Below are positions 11,602 to 23,653 of a stretch of 64,000 nucleotides of DNA, piece after piece. Every line of letters begins with the position of its first letter. The first letter of the stretch is position 1. Both the position numbers and the translations under genes were made by a program. This stretch comes from Ceratothoa steindachneri (Eukaryota; Arthropoda; Malacostraca; Isopoda; Cymothoidae): assembly GCA_963969495.1 (NCBI GenBank), contig OZ018326.1:174505056-174569055 (forward strand). The letters are read 5' to 3'. Below the pieces are notes generated by a model that was not told where the DNA came from, ran no database searches, and saw nothing but the letters and a program-made list of their open reading frames with translations.

Positions 11602-12536
11602 TACGAGGGGCAGTCAATAAGTTTTGCGAATCGGTAGGGCAAAACAGAGGAAGAGGGGTGGCTGTTTGTGGGGGTGTTAGCACAAGTTATAACAAGTCAG
11701 GAACTGCAGCCGCACGCTCCTGCCTTGTCTATTTAAAAAGCAGTAGCTGATCGTAGATGCTCAGTCACAACTTTTCCAACAATTGGCAAGGTTAAGCACC
11801 TGGCAGTGATCAAATTTTGACCAAGCAAGGCAAGAATGCAAAAGAGATCCAGGAACGCATGGTTGAAGTGTACAACGACACTGCCCCTTCCTATGCAACA
11901 ATTGCTCGCTGGAATAGGGAGCTCCGCCATGGTCATGAGGTCCTTGAAGATGACCTCCGTCCAGGACGCCCGTCATACGTGACCAACGAGGACAATGTAG
12001 CCCGTGTGGAGAGGATGATCCTAGAAAATCGACAAGTGAAGGGCGAAGAAATCGAGCAAGAACTTGGAATATCACATGGAAGTGTTATCAACATCATCCA
12101 CGACAATTTGGCCATGACCAAGGTCTCTGCCCGTTGAGTCCCTAGAAACCTCACGCCCCATGATCGATTTCAACGTCGTCAAAGTCCACAAGGCCAGAGT
12201 TGCACAAGCTGCCCTGCGCGAGTGCGGATTCTAAGAGCTCAACTATCCCCCAAACAGTCTAGATCTGGCCTCTAGCGACTACATTTTATTCCGCCAGCTC
12301 AAGGCTGCACTGCGTAGACGCCAGTTTGGGGATGGTGAAGATGTCCAGCTTGCCGTCCAGGAGTGGATTGAACAGCAGTTGGGAGATTTCTGGTTTTCGG
12401 GAATTCGAAGCCTCAGGGACAAGTGGCGCAAGTGCCTTGAAGTCGAGGGTAGTTATATTGAAAAATAATAAAACACTTTTCATCATACCTCGTTTCCTTA
12501 TATCCGAATGGCCTAACTTATTGACCGCCCCTCGTA
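11602..12536 (+). mobile_element. Internally deleted mariner element, copy 1
   Basis: The element is bounded by inverted ends TACGAGGGGCAGTCAATAAG (11602) and AACTTATTGACCGCCCC... CTCGTA (ending 12536), with the TA target dinucleotide at both tips. Its length is about 935 bp against roughly 1.3 kb for a full mariner. The ends match those of the copy at 23654-24553, which lies in the opposite orientation. Both copies lack the same central part of the transposase, so this is a non-autonomous deletion derivative that would need an enzyme supplied elsewhere. Confidence 0.9.
11790..12468 (+). pseudogene. mariner transposase, central catalytic part deleted
   Basis: The N-terminal part (11817-12137) contains the paired helix-turn-helix that binds the terminal repeats: TKQGKNAKEIQERM, then ARWNRELRHG, LEDDLRPGRPS and ELGISHGSVINIIHD. 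After VSAR a TGA replaces the expected tryptophan codon of the WVPR linker. The sequence then jumps, near 12165-12175, to a C-terminal segment containing NSLDLASSDYILF, which holds the third catalytic aspartate region of the DD34D triad, and ends GSYIEK plus stop. The first two catalytic aspartates are absent. A frame break also lies before residue one, near 11800-11817. The protein cannot cut DNA, but its ends may still be recognised. Confidence 0.85.
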
Positions 12537-12539
12537 GCA

Positions 12540-13805
12540 TACTGCATTTGGTTATTCTAATAAATAATTTGACTCAGCGAATAACAATAAAATGGATGAA
12601 ATCCCAAGTATATTCCTCAATAAGACGCGAATACAAGATAGCTCGTTTGAATCTGCTCTCCATCCGAGCTCTCACCAAGAGGAAGAAAGTAATTAAATCC
12701 TCATTCCACTCGGGACAGATTGAATATTTACAAAACTTTTGCATTCAAATGCGATAGGATAATGGTCAGTCGGTTACTAAAAAACAAGAAAAAAGATAAA
12801 AAAAAAAATCTTTATGTAATAAAACAGTTAAAAAAAGGAAATATTAGCAGAAAACACAGTAATATATTTTATAACGAAAAAAAAGGCATTTTGTATTGAA
12901 TTTATCCAAAAATTTTAAATTATTAATCAAAGGGATATTAATATTGTAGGTTATGATTTGCATATAAATGTCCATTAAATAATCCGAGTGGTGTGAATGC
13001 AGACATCGAAAAATACAAATGCTGTGATGAACCGACACTTATCCTTATTGCCTCAATAAAGTGTCTGAGTGTTGGGTGTTATATTAAGCTGCATTAATAT
13101 GATATATATTTAACAGGTGTTTGAGAAAACATGGTGTGTTAATTAATAGCACCTGAGCCTATTTATGCGGCCGGAAAGCATTTTAACCCTTTAACGTAGG
13201 TAATTGACCTTTATAGGCAAATAATTCATAACATTATTTCTCTCGACGATTACGAATTTGACTTAAATTACAAATTCCTAGAAAATGTATTGTTTTAGTT
13301 TTATATAAAGAACAATATAATGAATATAAAGGGTGTCAGCCTCCAGAAGTGCAAGTTGTATGGTTAAATTTTTAAGCGTTATAGAATAATTTGGTTCAAT
13401 AGGAAATGATCAAAGTTAGGAGTGAAATATTGTGGTGAATTGAGTATGCGTAACTAAGTGAATTGAATTGCATGTTTCAGATCACTTTTCAATTGTCCCA
13501 AACCATAAAATAGAGCCACTCAAAAACAAGTTAATCATATATTGATCGTAAAATTCCATTATATCTGAATTCTAAGTGAAATCTGATTAAACAGAATGTA
13601 GAAGTATGTCAACCTTAAAACATGCAAGCCTCTGACAAGTTTTTAATAGAGACCGAAATTAACCGAAATTACACCAATAAATTTGGTGATTTTCTCCCAA
13701 ACGATATCGATGCACTGTAATCTTTGACAACAACATTAATAGCTCTTAAATCTTGAATCTAAAAATACCTTTCGTTCTTTGCCTTCCCTAAATGCAACCT
13801 CGCGT
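12540..13805. other. No gene seen
   Basis: AT-rich sequence after the mariner. Nothing recognisable. Confidence 0.6.
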
Positions 13806-13809
13806 GCCT

Positions 13810-13971
13810 ATCTTCCTATCTCTAGGATAGGAAGATCTCAAAGTGATAACTTCTGATGCCATAATGAGTGTCTAGATTTCGAATTATCGCCATTATTTTG
13901 CATTATTTGGTTAATTCGGGTAGCAACATTTCAGATAGAATAACTTGAAGTTATCCAAAACTTTGAGATCT
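13810..13971. repeat. Compound foldback sequence
   Basis: ATCTTCCTATC (13810-13820) is followed after 5 bases by its exact complement GATAGGAAGAT (13826-13836). Overlapping this, AGATCTCAAAGTGATAACTTC (13833-13853) pairs with GAAGTTATC...CTTTGAGATCT (13947-13971), with a small bulge. The whole can fold into one short and one long hairpin. It may be a worn miniature inverted-repeat element. Confidence 0.55.
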
Positions 13972-16890
13972 TTACCGGAATCTTCAAGCAAGTTCTCAAA
14001 TTTTAGGGTAGGGGCACACTAATGTGCCTAAACCAATTGCTCCCTCCATCCCCTTTATGGGTTAACATGTATATTGCTATCCTCAACGAAACATCAAAGC
14101 CAAAATTGCTGTTCATAGCGATATGGTGCTATGGGCTTTATCACACTTAGAAAATAAGTTACAAAATAATGCAGTCACATTAAAACATTTCATTAAATAA
14201 TCACATCATAATTATATTTAGGTGAGAAATAACTTTAAAACAACCATATCGAGAAAATTGGAAGAGAATAAAAATGATATAAAGTAAAATTTAGTTCTAA
14301 ATCTAGGAAATAATGTGTAACCTAAGTGAAATTACTGAAGCACAGTGGAATGAGATGCCATTAAGCGTTGATGTAAGAGATCATCCCAGCTCTTATTACA
14401 AAAACTAACTTTTGAGGAGGTTTTTAATGCACAGAATCCATCATTTGACATCATCTGAGCCATTAGCTTGGACATAAATTGTGGAATTAATTTAGCGGAA
14501 TCTCACTCAACAAAATTATCCCATTATTTAGGTTTTATTCAAGTAATTTCTTACAAATGTAATGCTTAGAAGGACGCCAATCCTTTTCGAAAAGGGAATT
14601 TAATCATTTGATAGAACCAAAGCTTATACACCTATCTAATCCATGCCATTTTAGTGAGTAATTTTAGGGGAGCCATTGATAATTAATAAGCTGTGAGGTT
14701 TGTTGAATTATTACTTAAAACATTAATTAGGGTATTTCTTTTTAAACGTTCGCTTATTATATTTATTATACTCGTGTTTCTAGAAATATCTATATTAATG
14801 ATCTGAGTTTATTTATTCGAGGCCATTATATTTGTCTACTTTAAACACTATATAACGTGTGTAATGGGTCTTCTGTGCCAGCAATGCTTGGAATACTTCA
14901 AAGGAATTTATCTTCCTCAATTTCGTGAAGCTTTATGAAATATATAGCAGTTTAATTCGCTTCTTTCGCCGCTGCCTAATATTTACATCTCATTAATGGA
15001 ATTAAGCTCGTTAAACCTTAGGGAAAATATTTTTGTGTATACTTTTAAACTACAATTAAGGGATAAAGAAGCAAATTGATCTTTGATATGAATTTTGCAT
15101 GCTCAGTGTATAAAAAACAAGCTTAAATAAAATTAAAAAATGAATAGTGTAAGCAGCTTATAAAAATTTCAAGAAATATGAGTATAGATAAGTGATTGGT
15201 ATAAAATGTAAATTTTACCCTCTGTTTACAAGAATTAATCTCAACGACCATGTAGTAGTTAAAAAACAAAATGACAAATTATATTTATTATTACTATTTC
15301 ATCCTAAAATCTGCGGGATTATTTCTTTCTTTTCTTTTATTAACTTTTAATTATCTTCACTAGTTGCTCAAAGAAAGATAAGGAGTAAAACCTTGGTTAT
15401 TGGAAGGGGTCACGGTGAGATGAAAAATTACCGAAAAACACAAAGAGGGAAATATTTTCAAGTTTATCAGAATAAATACTTTGAAATTTCTTCCTTATTA
15501 GCATTGTCCTAAAGTACTAAGTATTAACTTATATAGTCAAACTTTATTTAATTGTTTCCATATAAACATAATCTCTGGGAAAAATCTCATAAAAAGGAAG
15601 GAATTTATTCAGGGATTACTCAAAGACTCTAACGTTGGAAGTTGTTCATGTTATGTGTTTCTGTGATTGAATTGTGAGAGGTTGGAATAGGGCCATGATA
15701 GGAATGTGCTTGTACAAAACTTGATGCATTGTTTGGTGAGTTAATTATAAGAAAATGAAATGTAGGGATGTAATATATATTAATATATTTAAAAAAATAT
15801 ATGAGCATGGACAGTTGATTCATTTGGTGGAGTGAGGTGTTCTTTATTTGTTTGATATTATTTAAGTGACAAAAAAGGTGCAAATTAGTCAAACTCCCTC
15901 CCAGAAATGAGGTATCTTTTCAAATCTTTACAGGAAACATGGGAATTCACAGTAAAATGAGACCTTTTTAAGTTTGAGTGGGCGCTCGTAACCCAAGGAG
16001 TTTGAGCTCTTCGTTCTGCAAGCAGCTCGTTTTCGGCAATGGCTAAGCTGCTGGGAGAACCTACAATGCTTTTGTCTTTCCATTAAATATGCAATTTTCG
16101 GTGGTGAATTGCGAGACATTCGCCTGAAGAATGACAATCAGAATTTGTCTCGATGTGATGAGCTACTACTTACTTCACAGTATTATTTCCTTGAATTAGG
16201 TCGACTAGGTCCAGAAAAGTGACGAAGAGCTGTGTGCAAAAAACGCCTGCTTAGGAAAATCTTATTTTAATTTAGATAGAGGGGATAAAGTCAAATTCAA
16301 GACGATCGCAGTGGTTGACTGCGAAATGACGCAAATCTTGTCAGCGAACTTATTGTTATCGCTTGCAGCTCGTCGAGTCACTAACATGGCTTCAAACTGT
16401 ATAATCGATAACTCAAGGTTGCACTTCTTGCGTAGTAGCCTTAATATATACATATGAATATATACATATCATATGTTTATACGTCCCATTTTCTAACGCA
16501 CTGCAAGTCTAAGTTTGCTGCCCTACATTTGTCACTTTCATTATTTTCTCCTCGAGCTTGTTAAACTAGATGTAATTCTATGTACTTTCCATACAAGTGA
16601 CTAGTGAGAAGATGTTCGGCTGAAGTGCATGATTTAATTGCATTGAGGTTTCTATTCTCCCCGCTAGAATAGTTAATGCCTGGCAACTAACGCCAAATAG
16701 GCTGTTACTTAATTTCTAAAGGTTTCATCACGATAATGAGTCAAACTTTGCCCTATTAGTTTTGAAAATGAGTTTAGCCATTACTTATTTTTTGCTGTAC
16801 CCATGGAGGTACATTCATCTATACTTCCTTATGCGTCAATAATTACGTGCTTACATGTTTTACCACATGTGTGAATTACATATATCGGAT
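13972..16890. other. No gene seen
   Basis: AT-rich sequence. Open frames at 15629-15892 and 15928-16453 show no motif. No repeat or RNA gene recognised. Confidence 0.55.
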
Positions 16891-17068
16891 CTTGTAAAGA
16901 TGAGCTATCCCAAGGATTTGTTGACCCTATTTTAACCTAACATGATAACCTAACCTAAACTAACAGTTTATTCTACATTAGATTTGCCTAATTCGAATAA
17001 GTTAGGTTTAGATAGGATAGGCAATATTAGGGTCTAAAATACCTTGGGATACCTCATTTTAAAGTTCC
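16891..17068. repeat. Foldback/MITE-like inverted repeat
   Basis: The left arm (CTTGTAAAGATGAGCTATCC and onwards, 16891-16950) is complementary to the right arm, which ends CCTTGGGATACCTCATTTTA (to about 17061). The two arms share ATGAG.TATCCCAAGG and a GACCCTA block, with scattered mismatches. The arms are about 60 bp and the loop about 50 bp. The total of about 175 bp and the long terminal inversions resemble a non-autonomous DNA transposon. The target duplication is unclear. Confidence 0.65.
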
Positions 17069-17069
17069 C

Positions 17070-17930
17070 ATATTTCTATCTATCTTAGGGCCTGTTTCAA
17101 GGTTTCGGTTATTTCTCGACTCTTTCGCGTTTAGGAATTCTTAATAAGCTTTTAAAGTCGTGTTGGAAGTAAAACTTCCCGTTGGCCTTCCATTAAGCTC
17201 TACCCTGGCCGATTCGAAATCTCACTTGGGAAGGGGACTATTTGTGATTTTTCGAGGTTATTTCTTTTAGTTTTAGATGAACTAATAGTAGTAAGAAACA
17301 TTGAAGTTATTAGTACAATGAGAGAAAACATATTGAAAAGTGTCTCTTTTTAATTTGAAAGTGAGGAAATAAAAAGTGGAGGTAGATCTATCAAGTGATC
17401 AGATTCGTTGGCTGCTGTCAAATGGCATAATAACATTGTGAGAAATGGATCTAAGTGTCATGCAGCATCACCTAAGTTGATTGTTGATAGAATAGGATAG
17501 ATTCATAAAAAAACAGAGCGAAGAAAGATTCAATGCCCCAATCGGTTCGAAGAAAGAACTTATTATCTCCTTAGCCTCATTGAAAGTACATCTAAAATTG
17601 CATAGTTGACATCAAATGGTTATATGTTAGGTAATACTTTACCTTACCCCTCTCAATAGAACAAATGTATCCTAAAGCAGTAAATGAAGTTTTAAATGTG
17701 ATAGCTAAGTTTTATATTCAGGCTTGTATTTCTTTACGGAGAAGAGATGGCATGATAGAGGCAATTTAAAAATATATAGAGAATACCATTCTTTAAAGAA
17801 AAAAATGTTGTTTGGCTCCTTAAACTCACTAGAAAAACGCTTTGTCTTTGAATGAAAAATATACTTGTCTTCGCCCACCGTGGTGCCCTTACAACGCTGT
17901 AGATACCCGAAGACTGAGGATTTCTCTTTG
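17070..17930. other. No gene seen
   Basis: No credible feature until the candidate exon at 17935. Confidence 0.55.
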
Positions 17931-17934
17931 TTAA

Positions 17935-18212
17935 GCGGAATCCGAGTGGGGGAGGTTTCTTGGAGCCAGTTTACATTTTTTTACTGCTAACGAAGATAGA
18001 TTTACTGCACACTCAGCTGCGTCTCTTAAAAGGTTCGATATGACTATTGATGAAGAGGCTACTTTAAAAAGCAATGTCGAGCTTGAATATTATCAAGGCC
18101 GCGCTGTAATGATAGTAGTACCACAATTCAAGAAGGAATTCAAGATTCATGTAAGTCTCATCAAAAAGTGCCACAAAGAACATCATGACCGTTGAGTAAA
18201 AGTCACGTACAA
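17935..18212 (+). CDS. Possible 3'-terminal exon of an unidentified gene
   Basis: An open frame runs from 17935 (just after an in-frame TAA) to a TGA at 18193-18195. It reads, among other things, FTANEDRF, then HSAASLKRFDMTIDEEATLK and ELEYYQGRAVMIVVPQFKKE. The composition is more protein-like than the AT-driven frames nearby. AATAAA lies at about 18211, just past the stop. A plausible acceptor is CTGCACACTCAG (ending near 18017). A GTAAGT at 18151 could be a donor, in which case the exon would end there instead. I do not recognise the family, and it may be a retrocopy. Confidence 0.35.
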
Positions 18213-18214
18213 TA

Positions 18215-19435
18215 AAGTATAATTTGTTCTTTACAAAACTGCTCGTGTATTAGGCCACAATACTGCGAAATTAGATCAATAAGTCCTCATTTCAACGACA
18301 CTAAAATCACTCGTTGAAAAATGACTTCTGATTTCAAAACAATATTTAACACTTTCAAATTATAGCATTTTCTTTCATATAAAAGAAGAAGCCTTCTTTA
18401 AACACCTTACTAATCCCATAACCTTTTCCAATTAACTCCTCTAACAATGCGCAAACTTTAATTCCATTTAAAAAAATGTTTTATCGCTGGATTTTCTGTT
18501 GTGAGTGAGAAGCGGTCATCCATAATTTTTTTTGCGTTATTACCAATAAAAACAATAACAATTTTTTCTCTTACTTTTCCAAATGCACATGGCCAGCCTG
18601 AGACAAACAAACCACAATAAACTAGGCAGTACCCGAAACAGCTTCGTCATATAAGGGTTACTACCCACGCTGATTTAGAGAAGGAAACCTATGACTCGAC
18701 CACCAGGTGTGAAAATTAAACTTCAGAACTACTTCCGAATTATCAATCAAATTTAATGGAATAATACTTTCGAATAAGGAATATACGAATCTTCTGTGAA
18801 TGATGAAATTCTAAAATCAATTTCCTCATTTTATGTTAATGACAATCTTACTGCATTTAATTGGAGACATAATTACATAAGTATAGGCAGGAAAGCGCAG
18901 ATTTGGCGTTTGGTTTATTGACTGATACATGGGTAGGGTGTATTACAAATTTCCTTCGAATTGGACCTTCTCTTTCATTAAAATCAGAGACAAAAAATGC
19001 TAATTAAGAGCTCATTAAAACTCACAATGAGATAGAACTCGAAATGGATACATCAGACGTTGTAAAAATCAGCATTCTCAAAATGAGCTTAGAAACATCA
19101 ACACACCCACAAAATAAAGTAGTAAAGATGAGATAGGGTGAGATATATATATTTATACTTTCGTGGTAAATAAAATATAAGTTTAGAGATGTGTATTTGT
19201 TGGCTAACCAATCCTTTATTCATTTAGAAAACACTACTTTTATATGTCATGCAAACTCTTTCCTCTCTCCTTTCCACCCTACTGTTCTTTTGACCGAACT
19301 CACACATAAGGACTAGTACTAAAATACTCTTATGCTGTCCATTCGTCAAAAAACAACGTATTCACTTCAAACTACCTTCACAATCAGCTCATTATTCCAC
19401 TGTTTACAGGCTCAGTCAGTACTTCTGCAAAATCC
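18215..19435. other. No gene seen
   Basis: AT-rich sequence, nothing recognisable. Confidence 0.6.
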
Positions 19436-19439
19436 ACTC

Positions 19440-19512
19440 CCGCGTTTGGTGAAGTGGTGAGGCCGAGTTAACATTCGAAGAAATATCATTTCAGGATTCG
19501 AAAATCCCGCCT
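19440..19512 (+). tRNA. Weak tRNA-like relic (box A and box B)
   Basis: TTTGGTGAAGTGGTGAGGCC resembles a box A with its D-arm. AGGATTCGAAAATCCCGCC, about 50 bases later, resembles box B with a T-arm that carries one or two extra bases. The anticodon arm and acceptor stem do not pair well. It is most likely a decayed tRNA or the head of a tRNA-derived SINE, not a functional gene. Confidence 0.25.
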
Positions 19513-20010
19513 AATGCTCAAGTAATCTAAAATTAGGATTTTGCGAACCAAATCGTGGTTGATCAATTAGGATTCGAAAAATGGAATTTTTCCTCTTTAA
19601 TTTTGTTAACCGATAAAAGAAATATGGAAAAAATTACTAACCACAAATACATTGATGAAATGGAGAATTCAAAGCACCAAAGTCCTCCCACTTCCCATAC
19701 TGTAACCCCCTGGATTATTAAGTGTGTTTCGTGGTAGAAAATGAATCTGTGCACCACAAAGTTGGTAAAGTTTGTTATTACACACATATTTTTACATAGA
19801 ATTTTATAATAGTACATTCACTATTAAAAGGTAAGGACTCTAGTAATTGATAATATTATAGATCGTACTAATCATTGACATGTATGTTATTTTGTCCTAA
19901 ATTCACATATTGATAGTTGGAATTATTTTTTATTATTATTTTTAAATTTTTTAACTTTGAAGAGAAAACTCGCAGCTAAAGGACCCCCTGAATATGGATG
20001 CGGTCAGGTA
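19513..20010. other. No gene seen
   Basis: AT-rich sequence without recognisable features. Confidence 0.6.
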
Positions 20011-20019
20011 AACTCTGGA

Positions 20020-20710
20020 GGAAAGAGGGCGAGGAAACCGCGGGCCTAATGAAGTGGCTGCAAACAAACAAATACTTTGACTACAAACAATATTTGTGAA
20101 GTGTCAAAAGTACTAAATTCCATGAATTGTATAACCAATTTTAAAGCACAAAAAAAATTTAGTGGCCTCAGTGAATAAAGATGGAACACCAATCTGGGCC
20201 ATGAAACCACGATACCATGGAGATTCTGGAAGATCTCTCGTTAAGAGGCCAAAAATTGAGCGCTTTTACGATTCTTGTTTCGTGGACAGAGTGAAGCATC
20301 ACGGCCCTCTTCATGTCTGGGCTTTTTCTCATCAAAGGGAGCGAGTAAACTAACAACTTTGACCAAGAACGTTGCCATGAACTTAAAATACAACCAAAAA
20401 CATGCTTCATCAGTACTTTTCCAAACCTTCCAGAGCCAATTTATGGATAATTAATGCATTTTTCAGTATGATGGCGGATCTTGTCAAAACAATACCAATA
20501 AAAAAGTTTAACTCAATCGAGGATTTGTGGACAACAATCCAACCAGCGCTTGTAAAATAGAAGCCATCCGATTGTGAATCGTTGCTAGTTCTTATTAAAC
20601 AAAACTGGAGCAATATCAGTCAAGATATGATCAGAAATTTGGACTCCACCATGCAAAAAGGAACTGAAATAGTTCTGAATAACAGGGTACATCGTTGTAT
20701 ATGTTGATTA
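20020..20710 (+). pseudogene. Tc1-type transposase relic
   Basis: Blocks of a Tc1-like transposase follow in order but in shifting frames. SLVKRPKIERF and VKHHGPLHVWAF (20230-20330) correspond to the region before the second catalytic aspartate. FQYDGGSC (near 20465) corresponds to the FQ.DGAPCH block that carries that aspartate. NSIEDLWTTIQPAL (near 20515-20555) corresponds to the SPDLNPIE.LW block with the third catalytic residue; here the SPDL part is lost. SDCESLLVLIKQNWSNIS and a normal C-terminus follow to about 20700. Many indels make it inactive. The terminal repeats are not obvious. A similar relic is present at 47750-48700. Confidence 0.75.
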
Positions 20711-22370
20711 AGCGCATATTACTTTTTATCTTTCATCTTCTCAGTGTGATAAATCCATAATAAAACGAAATGCAACGTTAAATTAGTTCTATTTTTTTGT
20801 AGTAGTCTCAAAACCTTTGGCCATGAATGTTGTACGTAAAAATGAGATCGAGTGCAGAGTGTTAAGGTGGAAAACTCATTGAGATATCATCAATCAGCTC
20901 CTTTCATGCTGCTAGTGCGAATAGATTTCTTAAGACTATCACCATAATAACTTATAAGATGAACAAAAGTCATGGAAAAGAAAACAAAGCCACTTAAATT
21001 AATAGTGAAAGTACAATGCCCTTTAAATACACTAGCAAACTCTTTCATGAAAAATGCAATAAAATGAAGTCAGAATCTAATTTAGAATGGAGAATTTGGG
21101 CAAATAACAATGAACCAAAGTTATTGAAATAAAAATTGTAGGTAACAAAATAGTTCTCTATTAAAGGCGAACGTGAAAATTTTGAAATATAAAGAAAATA
21201 CTGGAATATCCTGATAAATAAACGTAAAACAATGAAACTCCAAAACAGCTGAATAAACAACACCTTGAAACCCCATGCGTTAAACAAGGAAAGATAACTC
21301 TTGACAGAGAAAGGTTTATTAAAAGAGTACCGCGTTGAGAAATAAATGATAGTAATATTACATACATTTACGGAAACTTTTTAATAAGTAAAGGGAAACT
21401 CGAACTTGTAAATGGTCGTAGTAAACTTTGTGATGCCTTAATTGCTAATCTTTTTTAAATGAATATAGGGTAAGTAGGTCTCCTATAGTTACTGCTGAGT
21501 GAGAATAAAAGAAACCACACGTAGTACAAGGTTCATTAATACTTATATTCCTTTCCTCTGAAGCTTCTTCTGACGTGGTTCCATAGGGTCAAATCGTGAG
21601 TAGTAAAGAATCTTGTACTTCTTTTGCTTTCTCCTCTCTTCCTCTCCATTTGTTATCATAGAAACCCATCAACACTTCTATAGCATGGTTCAACGATGCC
21701 GTTGTACCGTTTTAAAAGAGGTGAAAGGGAAGAGTTAAAAAAAGATAAGCAAACCAGTTACTTAGCAGCATACAAATTATTTAAACTAATAATGGCCAAC
21801 AAACTAAGAGAAACGCTCAACACTAATGAGCCACCAATCAGGCTGGATTAGATAGTGATTTTTGTATATTCTATTTTAGTCACGCTCTTTAAAAATTATC
21901 AGGAACATATAAGGAATAGAAAATACCTGTTTGCATGACATAGCTTAACTATGTAAAAGCCTTTGAAGCTTTTAGTAATGTTCCAATTTTAAGGGCGATA
22001 GAGAAATGTAGAAGTAACCAAACATTCAATGATATTATTTCAATTGCAGGCATTGTTACTGCAATTCACCAACACTGGTGTTTACAGCAGTTTAATAATA
22101 CTTGGACTGAGTTTCAGGCCTTGAGATAAAATGAATCAGAATTAATTGTAGATATTTATGCCAGCTAATAGGAAGCCTTGATTGGGAAGGTGCAGAATAC
22201 ATGGCAAGATTCGATTGATTAAATCAAACAGAATAAATTACAGATTGGATTTGATTATAAAGGGGGGAAAGAAGAGCGAAAAGCAAAAATCGGAAGATGA
22301 TATTTATAAATTTATCACAATAAGTAGATTTACAAATATTCCTAATATGAGAAAAGGATTCGCTCAACAA
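20711..22370. other. No gene seen
   Basis: AT-rich sequence. Open frames at 21045-21367 and 22182-22373 show no motif. Confidence 0.55.
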
Positions 22371-22379
22371 TAGGAGCTC

Positions 22380-23553
22380 ACTGGGTGAAAAGAACCACAG
22401 GTTAAAAGTGTATAAGCTCGACAGTTTTATCCAGACAACGTTTCGAAAATAAGAATTATTCATACTCAGACAACATAAAGAACAAATGTCTATCAACTCC
22501 TCACAAGAGTCATTACGAACAGCCTGCATAACCAGCTAGATGACAAACTGTCAAGACAACAAGCTAATTTCAGAAAAAGGTTGTCAACTATTGATTACCC
22601 AAATGCTCTCGAATCGCTCACTATGAACATTTCAAAGTACAATATATATCTTAATATTTGATATGTACAGAATACAATAAAGCAATTGATTCAAAAGAAA
22701 CACTAACGGACATAACAGCCTTGAATAATCAAATATAGATCCGATCTACATAAAGATCCTAGAACATATATAGCAAAATTGCAGATCCTACATTAGTTTG
22801 CATAAAAAATCAAAGATCTTTCAATTACTGAGTGGTGTATGGCAATGAGATCCTATTTCATATAACTTATACCTGTCCTTTTAGGACGGAAGTTTCACGA
22901 GACTAAACTGGAAGAACAAAGGCTTAACATCAATGGGAATTACCTCAATCGACTGAGAGTCACAGATGATATTGCAACAATAGTTGATTACCTAGAAGAA
23001 ATTCAAAGAATGCTTCAAGAACTTAATCATGAAAGCAAAAATGTCGAGCTAAAAAGAAATTTTGGAAAAACAAGAGACATTGCTATCCAGAAAGAAGTCG
23101 ACGTGATAGCCATCACAAATGACAACGAAAAAATTGAAATGGTAACAAATATAGCTCTCTGAGTCATCGGAAAAGGATCATGAAATCCAACAAAAAATCA
23201 CACTAGTCTGGAAAGTCTTTGGAAAGGCAAGCATTATCTTCAAAAGAAAAATGACCATGTACTTGAAAATAAAATGCTACACCAATGCATAATTCGATCT
23301 AAGATCTATAGGACAGAAAATTTAAACATGACCAAAATCACTTACATTAATTCTTAAAACAACATAAAGATCACATGTACGCCTTATAATGGGTATAACT
23401 TGGCATAAAAACTTAAAATAGAGCTTGGCATCACAGGTGGCAAGATGCCAAGACGATAAATAGACATAAATATTATCGATTGGTAGCCATGTGATAAAAG
23501 ACGACCGAAAGGAAGACCGATATCATGCTGGAGAGGTCATCTTCTAAAATATA
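22380..23553 (+). pseudogene. LINE reverse transcriptase relic
   Basis: RT blocks appear in order. LTRVITNSLHNQLDDKLSRQ and ANFRKRLSTIDYPNALESL (22490-22620) match the N-terminal fingers, where FRKG.ST.D is usual. IDPIYIKILEHI (22735-22770) and LLSGVWQ.DPIS (near 22830-22860, with a stop) match the GVRQGDPISP block. INGNYLNRLRVTDDIATI (near 22930-22985) contains a changed catalytic box, TDDI for ADDI. EEIQRMLQELNHES (near 23000) and a C-terminal RPKGRP..CWRGHLLK-like block (23500-23550) follow. This lineage is common in arthropods and uses an APE endonuclease. Many stops and frameshifts are present. The 5' part, including the endonuclease, is missing. Confidence 0.8.
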
Positions 23554-23575
23554 CTCAAAATTTAGGAACGAATAA

Positions 23576-23653
23576 CCGGAATCTATTATCATAATATCTT
23601 TGACGAATCAAATATTGATCCGTTCTACATAAATACCATGAAACATATATATA
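23576..23653 (+). pseudogene. Second LINE RT fragment, left part
   Basis: The sequence reads SNIDPFYINTMKHIY, the same RT segment seen at 22735-22770 (SNIDPIYIKILEHI), so a second diverged copy of the same LINE begins here. It stops at the TA where mariner copy 2 is inserted and resumes at 24554. Confidence 0.7.
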
